From Sphingobacterium cavernae (GTDB taxonomy: Bacteria > Bacteroidota > Bacteroidia > Sphingobacteriales > Sphingobacteriaceae): a stretch of DNA of 64,000 bases. The position numbers and the translations under genes are program-made. Each line of letters starts with the position of its first letter. The first letter of the stretch is position 1. The DNA lies in NCBI RefSeq assembly GCF_008520265.1, contig NZ_VIQM01000097.1:78055-142054 (forward strand), in the 5' to 3' direction. Positions 19,769-29,850 of the stretch are shown here, piece by piece. The notes under the pieces are model-generated. The model ran no database searches. It was not told where the DNA came from and saw nothing but the letters and a program-made list of their open reading frames with translations.

Positions 19769-20219
19769 GGATAAATTGGTTATATCTAAAATTTGAAATT
19801 TCATACAATTTCATAATCTAGCATATACAAACTTAAATGAATTAAACATTTATGTTATATATGTTATTTTCTGTCTAATGTAGAATCTTATCTAGATTAC
19901 AAATTGGCTTTTTCTTTAGTAAAAGATGCTCTCGTAATATAATTAAGCATATATAAGAAGACCATTGAATATCAACTATCTGATTACCTAAAGGTCAAAT
20001 AGTATAATTTTATTTGAATGGAAAGTATGCATAAGTTCGATGATTTGATCGTTAAAATAACAATTACAATGCAATTATTTCAAAAATTTAATATGCTTAA
20101 AAAAAGAATGGTTCCAATTGTTAATAGCTAAACTGGGGAGGATAGATATTAAAAAAGGAACCAATTCTGAGGTTTACCAATAAAAACCAATTATAAACTA
20201 TTATGAAAAGGACATTGTT
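19769..20219. other. Intergenic gap inside the PUL
   Basis: This is the largest gap inside the otherwise tightly packed operon (415 bp, or 451 if the later start of the beta-helix gene is used). It is AT-rich with no plausible gene. A loose stem pairs TGGTTCC near 20109 with GGAACCA near 20156 around a loop of about 40 bp. A possible minus-strand -7 box lies at 19828-19835. The gap may separate the transport part of the PUL (SusCD, PL1) from the side-chain enzymes. Confidence 0.5.
19828..19835 (-). promoter_or_regulatory. Candidate -7 box (TAAGTTTG) for the downstream half of the PUL
   Basis: On the minus strand the octamer TAAGTTTG matches the Bacteroidota -7 consensus TAnnTTTG, about 60 bp before the preferred ATG at 19768. 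No clear TTG -33 element sits 19-20 bp upstream, so this is only a candidate. Confidence 0.3.
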
Positions 20220-21863
20220 TTATATTTTCTTCGTAACCAGACTATTCAAATAAATTTCAATATTAGAATATCCTGATTCAGTGATTTGAGCAGAATCCTT
20301 TGGATCATTAGGATTCAATCCCATTTTTTTCTCAACATCATCTGGAATACCATCATTATCGGAGTCTTTATAAGGCTTGCCTTTATATTCTGGATATCCT
20401 CCAACTTGAGAAATATCTGTAATTATTCCAATCTTGTAAGAATCTTTTGGCAAACGTCTATGCTCAAATTCGTAATCAGGTAATTTCACATTTTTCAGTG
20501 GAGTAGGTTTTCCATCTCGCACTTCTTTAACAATTCTTTTATCTACGGCATCACGTACAGGCAATGTCGCTCCGGCATTTTCTAACACGAGATTATATGT
20601 TTCTTTAGCTGATATAATATTCATTTCAGCCATAGGAAGTGGTTTACTCACGCGTGAACGAAGCATATACTCTTCATAATCATTTCCTGACGCCAAGCTA
20701 CCATCTTTGTTGTAAAATTGAACCCCACCTGCCCAGTTGTCGTTTGTTACTTTATCATTCCCTTCTACAATATTTCCTTCCACGTATGCTCGACCAAACA
20801 CCATAAAGTTTAATTTGCTACGTCCTGATTCTGGTTTTAACAGTCTGTACCTGATCGGTTGATTCAAAGGAGTTGCAGGCCCTGGTTTGAAATAATTATT
20901 AATAATATTGTATTGAGCCGTATAATCACCTCCATCAACCGAACGATGAACCCAATTGTACACCACGTTATTTGCAAAATTGAATATCCCATTCCATCCA
21001 ATTGATGGATTTCTTGCTGCATTATTTGCCCACAAATTGCGCATGAAAGAACAATTTTCGCCCCCTAATGTACTTCCGAAAGCATGATTCCAAGTATCCA
21101 AAGCTTCAGAGAAAATGGAATTTTGGATCGTAATATTTACAGTACCTAACTTAACTGCCTGCTTACCTGTACCATCATCGTACATGTGTCTATAAATAGA
21201 CATATTTTCATCTAAACCCCAACTAGCCGATATGTGGTCCATCATGATGTTTCCAATTGGATTACCGCCAATAGCATCATCACGACGACCTACAAATGTT
21301 TCTCCCCGACGGAAACGCATAAAACGTACTACCACGTCATGTGTATCAATCCATACGGTTTCGCCAGCAACACATACACCATCTCCTGGTGCGGATTGTC
21401 CAGCTATGGTAATATATGGAGCTCGTATAATTAATGGTGTTTTTAATCGAATAATACCAGCGACATTAAATACAATAATTCGTGGACCACCTTGCTCACA
21501 TGCCTCTCTTAGGGTCCCTGGACCACTATCCTCAAGACTTGTCACTACAATTACTCTACCTCCACGTCCACCAAATGAATATTTCCCACCTCCCTCAGCT
21601 CCTGGAAAAGCAGGTATTTCAGCTTGTGGGAGATCTGTTGGTCTTCCTGCCCATGGAATATATGGTTTTCCTTGTTTTGCATATTGATCAATAATAGGCA
21701 AAGCTTTTTCCCATGCTGCATCTGACTGCTTACGTGCTAATTCCAACATCTCGTCAGAAGCTTTCTTCACATCAGAGGGAATCTTTGGGTATTGAGCCTT
21801 CACATCCTGGCTATACACTAGCGCTACCCCCATCATAACAAAAGCTGCTTTTAATAATCTCAT
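20220..21863 (-). CDS. Pectate lyase, PL1 family
   Basis: The 547-residue protein has a signal peptide (VYSQDVKAQ). After a short helical linker comes PAFPGAEGGGKYSFGGRGGR and TSLEDSGPGTLREACEQG, the standard opening of bacterial PL1 pectate lyases. Further on, FRRGETFVGRRDDAIGG and MMDHISASWGLDE give the Ca2+-binding acids, and NNAARNPSIGWNG gives the candidate catalytic arginine. The C-terminus carries a calcium-binding EF-hand-like/thrombospondin-3-like element, DSDNDGIPDDVEKKMGLNPN, common in these proteins. PL1 enzymes cut de-esterified homogalacturonan by beta-elimination, so this is the backbone enzyme of the locus. It follows the unknown lipoprotein gene after 169 bp. Confidence 0.93.
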   Translation of the reverse strand: MRLLKAAFVMMGVALVYSQDVKAQYPKIPSDVKKASDEMLELARKQSDAAWEKALPIIDQYAKQGKPYIPWAGRPTDLPQAEIPAFPGAEGGGKYSFGGRGGRVIVVTSLEDSGPGTLREACEQGGPRIIVFNVAGIIRLKTPLIIRAPYITIAGQSAPGDGVCVAGETVWIDTHDVVVRFMRFRRGETFVGRRDDAIGGNPIGNIMMDHISASWGLDENMSIYRHMYDDGTGKQAVKLGTVNITIQNSIFSEALDTWNHAFGSTLGGENCSFMRNLWANNAARNPSIGWNGIFNFANNVVYNWVHRSVDGGDYTAQYNIINNYFKPGPATPLNQPIRYRLLKPESGRSKLNFMVFGRAYVEGNIVEGNDKVTNDNWAGGVQFYNKDGSLASGNDYEEYMLRSRVSKPLPMAEMNIISAKETYNLVLENAGATLPVRDAVDKRIVKEVRDGKPTPLKNVKLPDYEFEHRRLPKDSYKIGIITDISQVGGYPEYKGKPYKDSDNDGIPDDVEKKMGLNPNDPKDSAQITESGYSNIEIYLNSLVTKKI

Positions 21864-21928
21864 CCTAATAATGTATGGTATTCGTTTATAAATTAAATTT
21901 TGTTTATCTACAAAAGGTTATCCTTGCT

Positions 21929-21949
21929 TAGAGAAAGTTATCTTCTCTA
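21929..21949. other. Intergenic hairpin between PL1 and the lipoprotein gene
   Basis: TAGAGAA (21929-21935) pairs perfectly with TTCTCTA (21943-21949) across a 7-nt loop. It lies in the 169-bp spacer after the SusCD-lipoprotein genes and could be a processing or attenuation hairpin. No T-run follows, so it is not a standard terminator. Confidence 0.3.
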
Positions 21950-22032
21950 CTAACCAAAATAACACATAATTTGAGGCATTCTTATTAAAGAAATTAGCAT
22001 ATTACTGCAGTATCTTATCATGAATGCGAAAA

Positions 22033-22992
22033 TTATTTTTGAATTTTCGTACTAACACTCAAATATCTAAATCCTTCTGAATCTGAAGTAACTTGATTTA
22101 CATATAATGCCCCATATTTACCTTCAGGAGTTAAAAAATAAACCATATTTCCTGCAGCTAATCCTTTGTCAGAATCAGTAATTGCTGTTTTCGTGAGGTT
22201 TATTGTTCTTTTCTTAGCTTCTGTTTCTATCATACTTGATGATACAAGTACATTCGTAAATGTACTTGCTGAACTCGTAATAGGCGCACTGAATAGTGTA
22301 GTCCTTTTATTCCAATCACTTATATCTAATGTCGGATTTGGATTCTCATCGACTGCTATTGAATACAGATTATAGGACGATCTATTAATATGAGTTGGTC
22401 TTGTGTCTTTCAATTCGTAAATACCAAAATCAATATTTGATGAATTTGATTTACCAGTTGCAAAGTCATAAGCAGCTCCATTGAGAATAGAATAAAAACT
22501 TTTTCTACTGTTATCTCCTTCTTGTGGAGCATATATTTGCCTATTGGGTAAATTGATGTAGCTTGGTCTTCCTTCTAGAGTTATGCTTTTATAACCATCC
22601 CCAATATACTCATTCACTCTATTGTAAGCATATACACGAAAAGTAATCTTACCATCTCTCTTCATTTTATGCTTTATCAAGCCAGAATATGAATTTTTCT
22701 CATCTTGTTTAAGGATAATTTCCCTTTTCCCTATTTGACCATTACCTAAAGTACTATCAACAGAAATTTTAGTCATATTCTCCTGCGATGACACATTGAA
22801 ATAAATATATGCACTATCACCATCATTCAGAATTGCATCTTGCGTTATACTAAATCCACCCTTATCAATAAATTCGACTGATAAGTCATCAAACATATTG
22901 AATATATTTTCCTGCTCTTTTACACAGCTCACAGAAATCGTACTCCCTATCAAAAACAGCGCTATTAATCTTATAAATTGTATGTTTTTCAT
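22033..22992 (-). CDS. PUL surface lipoprotein of unknown family (candidate glycan-binding protein)
   Basis: I do not recognise this 319-residue protein. It has a lipoprotein signal with Cys23 (STISVSCVKEQ) and mature acidic residues soon after (FNMFDD). Residues 30-150 look like an immunoglobulin-like beta-sandwich (FSITQDAILNDGDSAYIYFN, DGKITFRVYAYNRVNEYIG). The rest contains alternating hydrophobic strands ending in GKYGALYVNQVTSDSEGFRY. Position straight after SusD is where SusE/SGBP-type surface glycan-binding proteins are encoded, and that is the best guess for its role. It is 36 bp after susD on the same strand. Confidence 0.7.
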   Translation of the reverse strand: MKNIQFIRLIALFLIGSTISVSCVKEQENIFNMFDDLSVEFIDKGGFSITQDAILNDGDSAYIYFNVSSQENMTKISVDSTLGNGQIGKREIILKQDEKNSYSGLIKHKMKRDGKITFRVYAYNRVNEYIGDGYKSITLEGRPSYINLPNRQIYAPQEGDNSRKSFYSILNGAAYDFATGKSNSSNIDFGIYELKDTRPTHINRSSYNLYSIAVDENPNPTLDISDWNKRTTLFSAPITSSASTFTNVLVSSSMIETEAKKRTINLTKTAITDSDKGLAAGNMVYFLTPEGKYGALYVNQVTSDSEGFRYLSVSTKIQK

Positions 22993-23028
22993 CTATCTTA
23001 TTTTAAATGTATTAAAATTAAATAAGCC

Positions 23029-24933
23029 TTAATCTTGGTTATCAAGTGGATCAAATACGCCACCTTCCCATCCAATAGTTGGATAGATATCTTCTCCACG
23101 CCATACAAAGTCATTATGAAAAGTATAAAATGTATGGTATTCAGGAATATCAATTACTCTAAAACCATTTGGTTGTGGCAATATTGTATAAGGTTTAAAA
23201 TAGGTAAGGTATGTCTGCTTATTATTAATATCAATACCTTCTCTAAACATGGCGCCAGTTGCTGGATTAATAGTTTCTAACTGCGAACGAGTAGCGGTCA
23301 TTTCGGAAGCTGTGCCTCCTGCGGGCTCAATTTGGATAGTCTCTATTTCTTCACCAGATAGCAAGTGCCAATTTCTAGTTCTTCTTAAATCAGAATTTCT
23401 CTTATTCTCAAAAGCAAATTCGACCATACGTTCGTTAAGTAAAAGTGAGCGCATGCTTTCAACAGAATTAACACTTCCAAGACCATAATCATTCATCCCT
23501 TGCTCAATACCCGCGCGTTTTCTGATCAGGCGAATCATTTCTTTTGCGGTGGTTAAATCACCTGCTTCACTTGCTGACTCCGCGTAATTTAAAATAACTT
23601 CAGCTAAACGCATTTCTATCCAATCCATTCCACTCCCACCAATATTACTTGAATAAGGTACAGAACCTAATGCAAGTTCTGGAGTTGTGAATTTTTTAGT
23701 GTATACACCCCATCCTGCTCCTTCACTTGTTGCTCCAACATAGGTCCATTGTTTTCTTCTGTTATTATTACTTAGTGGCCACGAAGCTCCATTGTAGGCA
23801 AATGTTGCATCAAATCTAGGATCTCTGTCTTTCCAAAATAACACGTCATCATAACTATACTGTCCTGATTCGTCTATGCGATTTCCATCCTTCATTGGAT
23901 AAGCTTGGAGCAATTTAAGTGTTGCACGATATCCTATATACGGAGATCCACCTTCTGAGGAAGGACGAGATTTACGTTCCTCATCATGTCCCCTCGCTTG
24001 TCGAGTATTCGAATATGGTCTGGAAATCAACGTTTCTTTATTAGCCGTACCCTTCGTTTGGAATATTTTGCCATAATCAGTTACCAAACTATGACCTGCG
24101 GCTGTAGCAATATCATAAGCTTCTTTGTTTGCTTGCAATGCTAATTGCCATCTTGACTGATCATATGGGTGTCTAGGATCACTAAGTGGATTGAATTGTG
24201 GACTTGCCCAATAGAGCAAAGCTTTTCCTTTAAGCGCTGCAGCAGCGGCATAAGAAATTCTTCCCCAATTATCTCCAGACCAATTAACATCTTTCAAAAA
24301 TTCCATAGCTTTGGTCAAATCATCAACAATAACATCAAAACATTTCTTCGCTGAAGCTCTTCCTTTTGCAGTCAATTGCGATGGATCTTGTGGTTCTAGT
24401 ACAAGTGGAACTCCACCATAAACTTTAACCAATTCCAAATATACCATTGCACGCATTGCATAATATTGACCCAGAAGTGCACGTTTACTAGATTCAGGAA
24501 TACTACTTTCTGGCAAATATTTGATGGCATTATTGCAGCGAGCAATATCCATGTATCTGTTATCCAAATAATTTAAAGTATAACGATTACCAACATATCG
24601 TACATCATGATTAATCAAGGCAGCTCCTGTAATCCCTAACGCTCTAGCGCCCCAACCACCATTTGATGGTAAATAATTTTCATCACTTACAAGGTGTATA
24701 TCAAAACGATCTGGAATAGTTTGATAGGGGAATTTAGGTATTATTAAATCATAAGTTTTATTGAGATGCATATTTACAGCACCTTCCGTGTTCCAAATAT
24801 TAGCATCCATTCCGCCGCGATCTGGTAATACGAAGAAGTCATCATCGTTAACATTACAAGAAGACAATATCAGGGCAGCAAAAATTGCTAATGTGCCTTT
24901 TTTTAATTTTATATATAAGTTATTTCTTTCCAT
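23029..24933 (-). CDS. SusD/RagB family outer-membrane glycan-binding lipoprotein
   Basis: The 634-residue lipoprotein has Cys26 in the lipobox (LILSSCNVNDDD), followed by aspartates of the type used for surface export. SusD-like features are RCNNAIKYLPE, LLGQYYAMRAMVYLELVKVYGGVPLVLEP (the TPR-like core), AAAALKGKALLYWASPQFN and the C-terminal EMRLAEVILNYAE and LLLNERMVEFAFENKRNSDLRR motifs. It forms the lid of the SusC transporter and binds the incoming oligosaccharide. It lies 12 bp after the susC gene. Length is at the high end for the family, usually 500-650. Confidence 0.95.
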   Translation of the reverse strand: MERNNLYIKLKKGTLAIFAALILSSCNVNDDDFFVLPDRGGMDANIWNTEGAVNMHLNKTYDLIIPKFPYQTIPDRFDIHLVSDENYLPSNGGWGARALGITGAALINHDVRYVGNRYTLNYLDNRYMDIARCNNAIKYLPESSIPESSKRALLGQYYAMRAMVYLELVKVYGGVPLVLEPQDPSQLTAKGRASAKKCFDVIVDDLTKAMEFLKDVNWSGDNWGRISYAAAAALKGKALLYWASPQFNPLSDPRHPYDQSRWQLALQANKEAYDIATAAGHSLVTDYGKIFQTKGTANKETLISRPYSNTRQARGHDEERKSRPSSEGGSPYIGYRATLKLLQAYPMKDGNRIDESGQYSYDDVLFWKDRDPRFDATFAYNGASWPLSNNNRRKQWTYVGATSEGAGWGVYTKKFTTPELALGSVPYSSNIGGSGMDWIEMRLAEVILNYAESASEAGDLTTAKEMIRLIRKRAGIEQGMNDYGLGSVNSVESMRSLLLNERMVEFAFENKRNSDLRRTRNWHLLSGEEIETIQIEPAGGTASEMTATRSQLETINPATGAMFREGIDINNKQTYLTYFKPYTILPQPNGFRVIDIPEYHTFYTFHNDFVWRGEDIYPTIGWEGGVFDPLDNQD

Positions 24934-24945
24934 AATTACTGCATG

Positions 24946-27900
24946 TTATAAATTTGCACTTAATCCCACAGAGATAGTCCTTGTAATTGGATAATGATAT
25001 GCGTTTGATGAATACGGATCTTTATATCCATATGGATTGATTATTGTCCAAAGATTATTTCCAGTCAATAGAATTCTTGCATTTGAAAATCCTAATCGTG
25101 AAATAGCTTGTGCTGGAAATTTGTAGCTAAGTGTCATATTATTTACTCGAACCGTAGTACCATTTACTGCCCAAAAATCTGAATTCACATTTATTAATGG
25201 ATCGTCAGTTCTAGGGAATTTTCCTTCTTCAGGATTTTCTGGAGTCCAACGATCTCTCCATATACTTACCACATTTCGGGTGTTATCAGCTTTATTACGT
25301 GCTTGTGAATCATAAAATACTCTCCCGCCAAGTCTTGCCATAAAGTTTGTACTTAGATTAAATGACTTATATCCAAGCCCCAACGTAATACCAGATGAAA
25401 ATATGGGATTATTGTTTTCGAATAATGGGACAATATCGTTTTGATTCACCATACCATCGCCATTCGTATCTTCATATATCAACCATCCTGGTTGTGGAAT
25501 ATTACCCGCAATAGTATAATTAGGATTATCAGCTAAGAACTTATCAATTTGTTCTTGCGTTCTGAACATACCACTAGTTCTATACCCCATATTAGAGCTA
25601 TTGTATTTACGAGGATCTACGCCAAACTTAGTTCCTAACCACTTGCCATCACTTCTGTCTGTAACTAGTAGATCCGCAGGGTTATAAATTATTTTTGTAA
25701 CTATAGAATTACCGTACCCAAAATTCATATTTGCATTGAAATTCAGTTCTGAGCCAATTTTAGTTCTATATCCAATTGAAAATTCTGATCCCCAATTATA
25801 AGCTTCTCTATAATTTACAGTAGGAGCTAAAATCCCAGCATATAATGGATTCATCTCATTTGCACCTTTATCAAATCCATCAAAAACTTTATTTTGGAAG
25901 AATTCGACACCTATATCTAACTTGTTATTGAACAATGAACTCTCAAAACCAACGTTAAGGGTACGCTTCTTTTCCCAAGTAATTAAAAGATTTGGATACA
26001 CAGATGGATTTAATCCAATACCATAATTATTATCTCCAAACAAATAACCGTTATTCAAATCAATAGTGTAGCGTTCTTGCCAAAGCCTTTCATCCACCCT
26101 ATCATCACCAGCTATACCATAATTGACTTTAAATTTTAAAAAATTGATGAACGATACATTATCTTTGAAAAAGTCTTCTTGACTGACTACCCAACCTGCA
26201 CCAATACTTGGCGAAATTCCCCATCTATCTCCGCGTGCAAAATTTGAAGAAGCATCGATTCTTGATACCGCTTGAAGCAAGTATTTTTTATCAAAATCAT
26301 AACTCATACGTCCGAAGAAAGATCTTTTGGTTGATTTTCCAATTGAACGCCCTCCAATTTGGAGTCGGTTTTGATCAAAAGCCCAATAATCCGTCATATC
26401 AGGTATCATTTGGCCATCCCAACGCACAGAAAGATTTTCGTTATTATTTACGGTCTGTTCTGCACCAGTTACAATATCTATACTATGTTTGGCGAATGTA
26501 TTAGCATAAGACAAGGTAAAAAAGCCCTGATATCCATTATCCTTTCCAAGATTTGGTGTTAGGCTAGAATTTGCTTGAGTTACACCATCAACAATAGGAT
26601 TGACTGCTGCCAATTGAGTGGAATATAACTGATTATTATTTCCCATTCTTTCAAAATTATATAGCTTATATGGTGCTATATAAGTAGAATTATTAAAACT
26701 TCCTCCTCCTTGAGATACTTGGAATTTAGCCGTCAATCCAGGTATAAATTTAGGTTGATAACTCAAACTAGCGTTTATACGATATGATTGTGATTTACGA
26801 GAATCCGAATATCCTGATTCTGTAATGGCAAGTGGATTTCTTACATTACCTCTATTAAAGTATACCGGCATACCATCTATTTGCAATGGAATCCATTGTG
26901 GTGCTGACACTAATGCTTCAAAAAAATCATTATCTGTACCGTTTCCAAGATTATTCTTACTTTCTCGAATACGGTGATCTACATTAAAATTGATGTCAGC
27001 CTTTAGTCCATCCAAAATCGTTGCAGAAAGGCCACTTCGCATGGAATATTTATCTAGCTTCATTCCAGCGTAATTACCATTTTCATTTTGATAACTTCCG
27101 CCAACAAAATATGTAGTACGGTCCGAGCCTCCTGAAACACTGAGATTATGACGCTGCATTAATGAAGCCTGCCAAATTTGATCGTACCAACTTTCTGTAT
27201 TTAATCCTTTTAAATATTCTAAATCTTCTAGTGAGAAAAATCTGTCTTCTGGAGAATTGTTAATTCTATGTCCCTCATTTAATAATTGTGCATGCTCATA
27301 GGCAGATAATAAATTAGGTTTTGTTGCTGCATCTGTAATACCCGCATAACCATTGTAAGAAATGCTAGGTTTACCGACTTTACCACGTTTAGTGGTAACT
27401 AACACTACCCCTTTAGCACCTGCAGCACCATATATTGCAGCCGAAGCATCCTTTAAAATTGAAATATTTTCGACCATCGAAGCATCAAGATTATCAAATA
27501 CATCCTCACTTACAATAATCCCATCAACAATATAAAGAGGTTCATCGGTAGCTCCACTAGGCGCATTACTTGATATACTTGATCCACGAACATTTAAAGA
27601 TATACGTGCACCTGGACGACCAGACTCTTGATTTACACCTACTCCAGCTATTCTATTACGAAGTGCTCCTGCCAAGTTTGGTGCAGGAATATCCATAAGC
27701 TCTTCCCCTTTTATAGTGGAAATAGATCCCACTATCTCGGATTTCTTTTGAGAACCATATCCAGTTACAACAACATCTTCGATTTGACCTTCACTCCTTT
27801 CCAACACAATATTTATATCTCTTCCAGATATTACAGGTATTTCTTGAGTCTTAAAGCCCAAATAACTAACTACCAATATCGCTCTGTCTGTAGGAACGTT

Positions 27901-28158
27901 AATAGAAAAATTACCGTTTTGGTCAGTTTTCACACCACTTTTCGTCCCTTTTATCATTACCGTAGCCCCTGCAATAGGTTGCCCAGATGCATCTTTAACT
28001 ACACCTTTTACACCTACAAATACTCCGATTGATTTATTCGTAATATTCTCATCTACCATTGCATGACCTGCAACTGGTGAAGCAAGTATACATGCTAGCG
28101 CCAGCCCCTTAATCACTATTGGCAAACTTGTCTTGCTTATATCTTTTTTTGATTTCAT
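24946..28158 (-). CDS. SusC/RagA family TonB-linked outer-membrane transporter
   Basis: The 1070-residue protein has a signal peptide, then a carboxypeptidase-regulatory-like domain (VKGVVKDASGQPIAGATVMI), the TonB-box region EDVVVTGYGSQKKSE, a plug domain with APNLAGALRNRIAGV and LYIVDGIIVSEDVFDNLD, and a long 22-strand barrel. It ends with the aromatic/hydrophobic C-terminus ITRTISVGLSANL. It imports pectic oligosaccharides with SusD, energised by TonB. It has no N-terminal secretin/TonB short N-terminal (STN) domain, so it is not an anti-sigma-signalling transporter. It is the third gene of the operon, 42 bp after the DUF5123-type gene. Confidence 0.96.
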   Translation of the reverse strand: MKSKKDISKTSLPIVIKGLALACILASPVAGHAMVDENITNKSIGVFVGVKGVVKDASGQPIAGATVMIKGTKSGVKTDQNGNFSINVPTDRAILVVSYLGFKTQEIPVISGRDINIVLERSEGQIEDVVVTGYGSQKKSEIVGSISTIKGEELMDIPAPNLAGALRNRIAGVGVNQESGRPGARISLNVRGSSISSNAPSGATDEPLYIVDGIIVSEDVFDNLDASMVENISILKDASAAIYGAAGAKGVVLVTTKRGKVGKPSISYNGYAGITDAATKPNLLSAYEHAQLLNEGHRINNSPEDRFFSLEDLEYLKGLNTESWYDQIWQASLMQRHNLSVSGGSDRTTYFVGGSYQNENGNYAGMKLDKYSMRSGLSATILDGLKADINFNVDHRIRESKNNLGNGTDNDFFEALVSAPQWIPLQIDGMPVYFNRGNVRNPLAITESGYSDSRKSQSYRINASLSYQPKFIPGLTAKFQVSQGGGSFNNSTYIAPYKLYNFERMGNNNQLYSTQLAAVNPIVDGVTQANSSLTPNLGKDNGYQGFFTLSYANTFAKHSIDIVTGAEQTVNNNENLSVRWDGQMIPDMTDYWAFDQNRLQIGGRSIGKSTKRSFFGRMSYDFDKKYLLQAVSRIDASSNFARGDRWGISPSIGAGWVVSQEDFFKDNVSFINFLKFKVNYGIAGDDRVDERLWQERYTIDLNNGYLFGDNNYGIGLNPSVYPNLLITWEKKRTLNVGFESSLFNNKLDIGVEFFQNKVFDGFDKGANEMNPLYAGILAPTVNYREAYNWGSEFSIGYRTKIGSELNFNANMNFGYGNSIVTKIIYNPADLLVTDRSDGKWLGTKFGVDPRKYNSSNMGYRTSGMFRTQEQIDKFLADNPNYTIAGNIPQPGWLIYEDTNGDGMVNQNDIVPLFENNNPIFSSGITLGLGYKSFNLSTNFMARLGGRVFYDSQARNKADNTRNVVSIWRDRWTPENPEEGKFPRTDDPLINVNSDFWAVNGTTVRVNNMTLSYKFPAQAISRLGFSNARILLTGNNLWTIINPYGYKDPYSSNAYHYPITRTISVGLSANL

Positions 28159-28200
28159 TGATTTAAGTTTTCTTCATTAATACATAGAATACAAGAATAT

Positions 28201-29805
28201 TTATGGTCTCCAACGCGGATCACCTACATGAAATAAACTTGGTGCTTGTAGTGTAAAATTCCCTTCGGATGGACTAACAAATGCATTCGCTGAGGATATA
28301 CCAGAAGCATTAAGTCCAACGATTACCGCTCCTGTGAAATCAGATGTGCTAAAATTGTTAATACTTTGAACGGTTAAATTATTGGACGCACGTGGATTAC
28401 CAGCAGCAGATGAAGCAAACAAACAATTTGTAACTTTTACACCATTTGTTACCAATCCATTGGTGTAATCATACAATCGTTGACCACCATTAGGTGAGTT
28501 ATAGAATGTAACATCTGATACCGTTACGGATTCATCGTGATTTGTATTTCTATTTTGCGTTACTATAAATCGTTGTGCATTAATTATTGTACTGTTTTGT
28601 ACCGTCGTGTTCTTGATGTTTCCATTTACGTGACCAATATTTGCCACACCAAAATCCTTGACATTTTCGATAATTGAATGATTGATAAGCAAATTCTCAA
28701 TCATAAAATATACAGAATTACTCAGCGCTCGTACTCGCACCACACCACGATGATCTGTCAAATGACAATTTTCAAAAATCAAGTTGTTAATTTTTCCAGC
28801 ACTTTGAATATTAAAAACGTAACCGGCATCAAAGTCACTTGATATCTTCACATCTTGAAAAATTATAGAGTTAATGGTACTTCCTTCGACAACATTAAAA
28901 GAGTTCAATTTAATATGTGCTGCTGGCGAAAATCCTGGCTCGCTAATCACTTTAAAAGATTTATCTACTGAAAATGATTCTTCAAAAGTATATTCTTCTC
29001 CTCTTTTCAAAACAATAGTAGCACCATCAGTTGCAGTCAATAATGCATTTTTTAATGCAGATGGATCTCCAGCCATAGGTCTTAGATCAATAAATGATGG
29101 ATCATCCACTCCATTGCGAGTTTTGAGGGTCATTTTACCCATGCTTTTATTTCCAGCAAATAATTGAATAGCATAAGTAGAATTTGAAGTCAATTCATTT
29201 ATTAATTTTAATGTAGCAGCCTTATCACCTGATGACAAGTCATATTGTTTGGTATAATTTAATGAATCAGATTTGACAATAATATGCGTGATTGAAGCAT
29301 CTTGTTGCCAACGTATAATAGCTGCATTATGGATAAGATCATGATATTTTAAGGTTCTAAAAATATCGATCTCAGGAACTTCATTTAGAATATGAAATCT
29401 TGTACTATTAACCCAAGGTGATAAGGATGCACTAGTACCTGCAACAGACCGAACTCGTGCAAAATAAATTACATTTGGGGTCAATATTTCTTTCCCCAAA
29501 GAAATAGTTGTTGAATCTTTCTCAGTAGTATGTATTGTTGCTTGAGGATCCGTGAAAGTAGAATCCGTAGATACCTCTACTTGGTAATGCAGTGATGGCT
29601 TTCCTTCACCTTCCCATGCGGTAATAGCATTATTCCAATTTAAAGTAATTGCTGTATCAGCGTGTACGAAGCTAATATCTCCAGAGAGGCGAGTCAAACT
29701 TGACAAAGTGTAACTATCTTTCTTTTGGCAACTACTGATAAGGAATGCTAATAGAAGCCCTGCTGCCATATAAGCAGAGCAATGGTAGAATTTCTTTAAT
29801 TGCAT
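28201..29805 (-). CDS. PUL lipoprotein with FN3-like and beta-helix (DUF4957/DUF5123-type) domains
   Basis: The 534-residue lipoprotein has Cys26 (FLISSCQKKD). Residues 45-140 form a fibronectin-III-like region (LNWNNAITAWEGEGKPSLHY, NVIYFARVRSV), followed by a second such module to about 235. The rest is a beta-helix opening with RPMAGDPSALKNALLTATDG and carrying short N/I-rich rungs such as IEVKDFG-like repeats. The C-terminal ANAFVSPSEGNFTLQAPS and FHVGDPRW resemble DUF5123. Proteins with this layout are common directly in front of SusCD in pectin PULs. They probably bind pectin at the cell surface; no catalytic residues are recognised. Confidence 0.75.
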   Translation of the reverse strand: MQLKKFYHCSAYMAAGLLLAFLISSCQKKDSYTLSSLTRLSGDISFVHADTAITLNWNNAITAWEGEGKPSLHYQVEVSTDSTFTDPQATIHTTEKDSTTISLGKEILTPNVIYFARVRSVAGTSASLSPWVNSTRFHILNEVPEIDIFRTLKYHDLIHNAAIIRWQQDASITHIIVKSDSLNYTKQYDLSSGDKAATLKLINELTSNSTYAIQLFAGNKSMGKMTLKTRNGVDDPSFIDLRPMAGDPSALKNALLTATDGATIVLKRGEEYTFEESFSVDKSFKVISEPGFSPAAHIKLNSFNVVEGSTINSIIFQDVKISSDFDAGYVFNIQSAGKINNLIFENCHLTDHRGVVRVRALSNSVYFMIENLLINHSIIENVKDFGVANIGHVNGNIKNTTVQNSTIINAQRFIVTQNRNTNHDESVTVSDVTFYNSPNGGQRLYDYTNGLVTNGVKVTNCLFASSAAGNPRASNNLTVQSINNFSTSDFTGAVIVGLNASGISSANAFVSPSEGNFTLQAPSLFHVGDPRWRP

Positions 29806-29850
29806 AATTTTGGTTTGTTTGTATAGATAAGATGTTTTTTATTCTTGTAT

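Noticed and set aside
21232..21687. A 151-codon plus-strand open frame antisense to the pectate lyase gene
   Set aside because: It lies wholly inside a well-supported PL1 gene, has a composition produced by the opposite strand and no recognisable domain.
27628..28032. A 134-codon plus-strand open frame antisense to susC
   Set aside because: It lies fully inside the SusC N-terminal region and is rich in Tyr/Ser/Ile as an antisense artefact.
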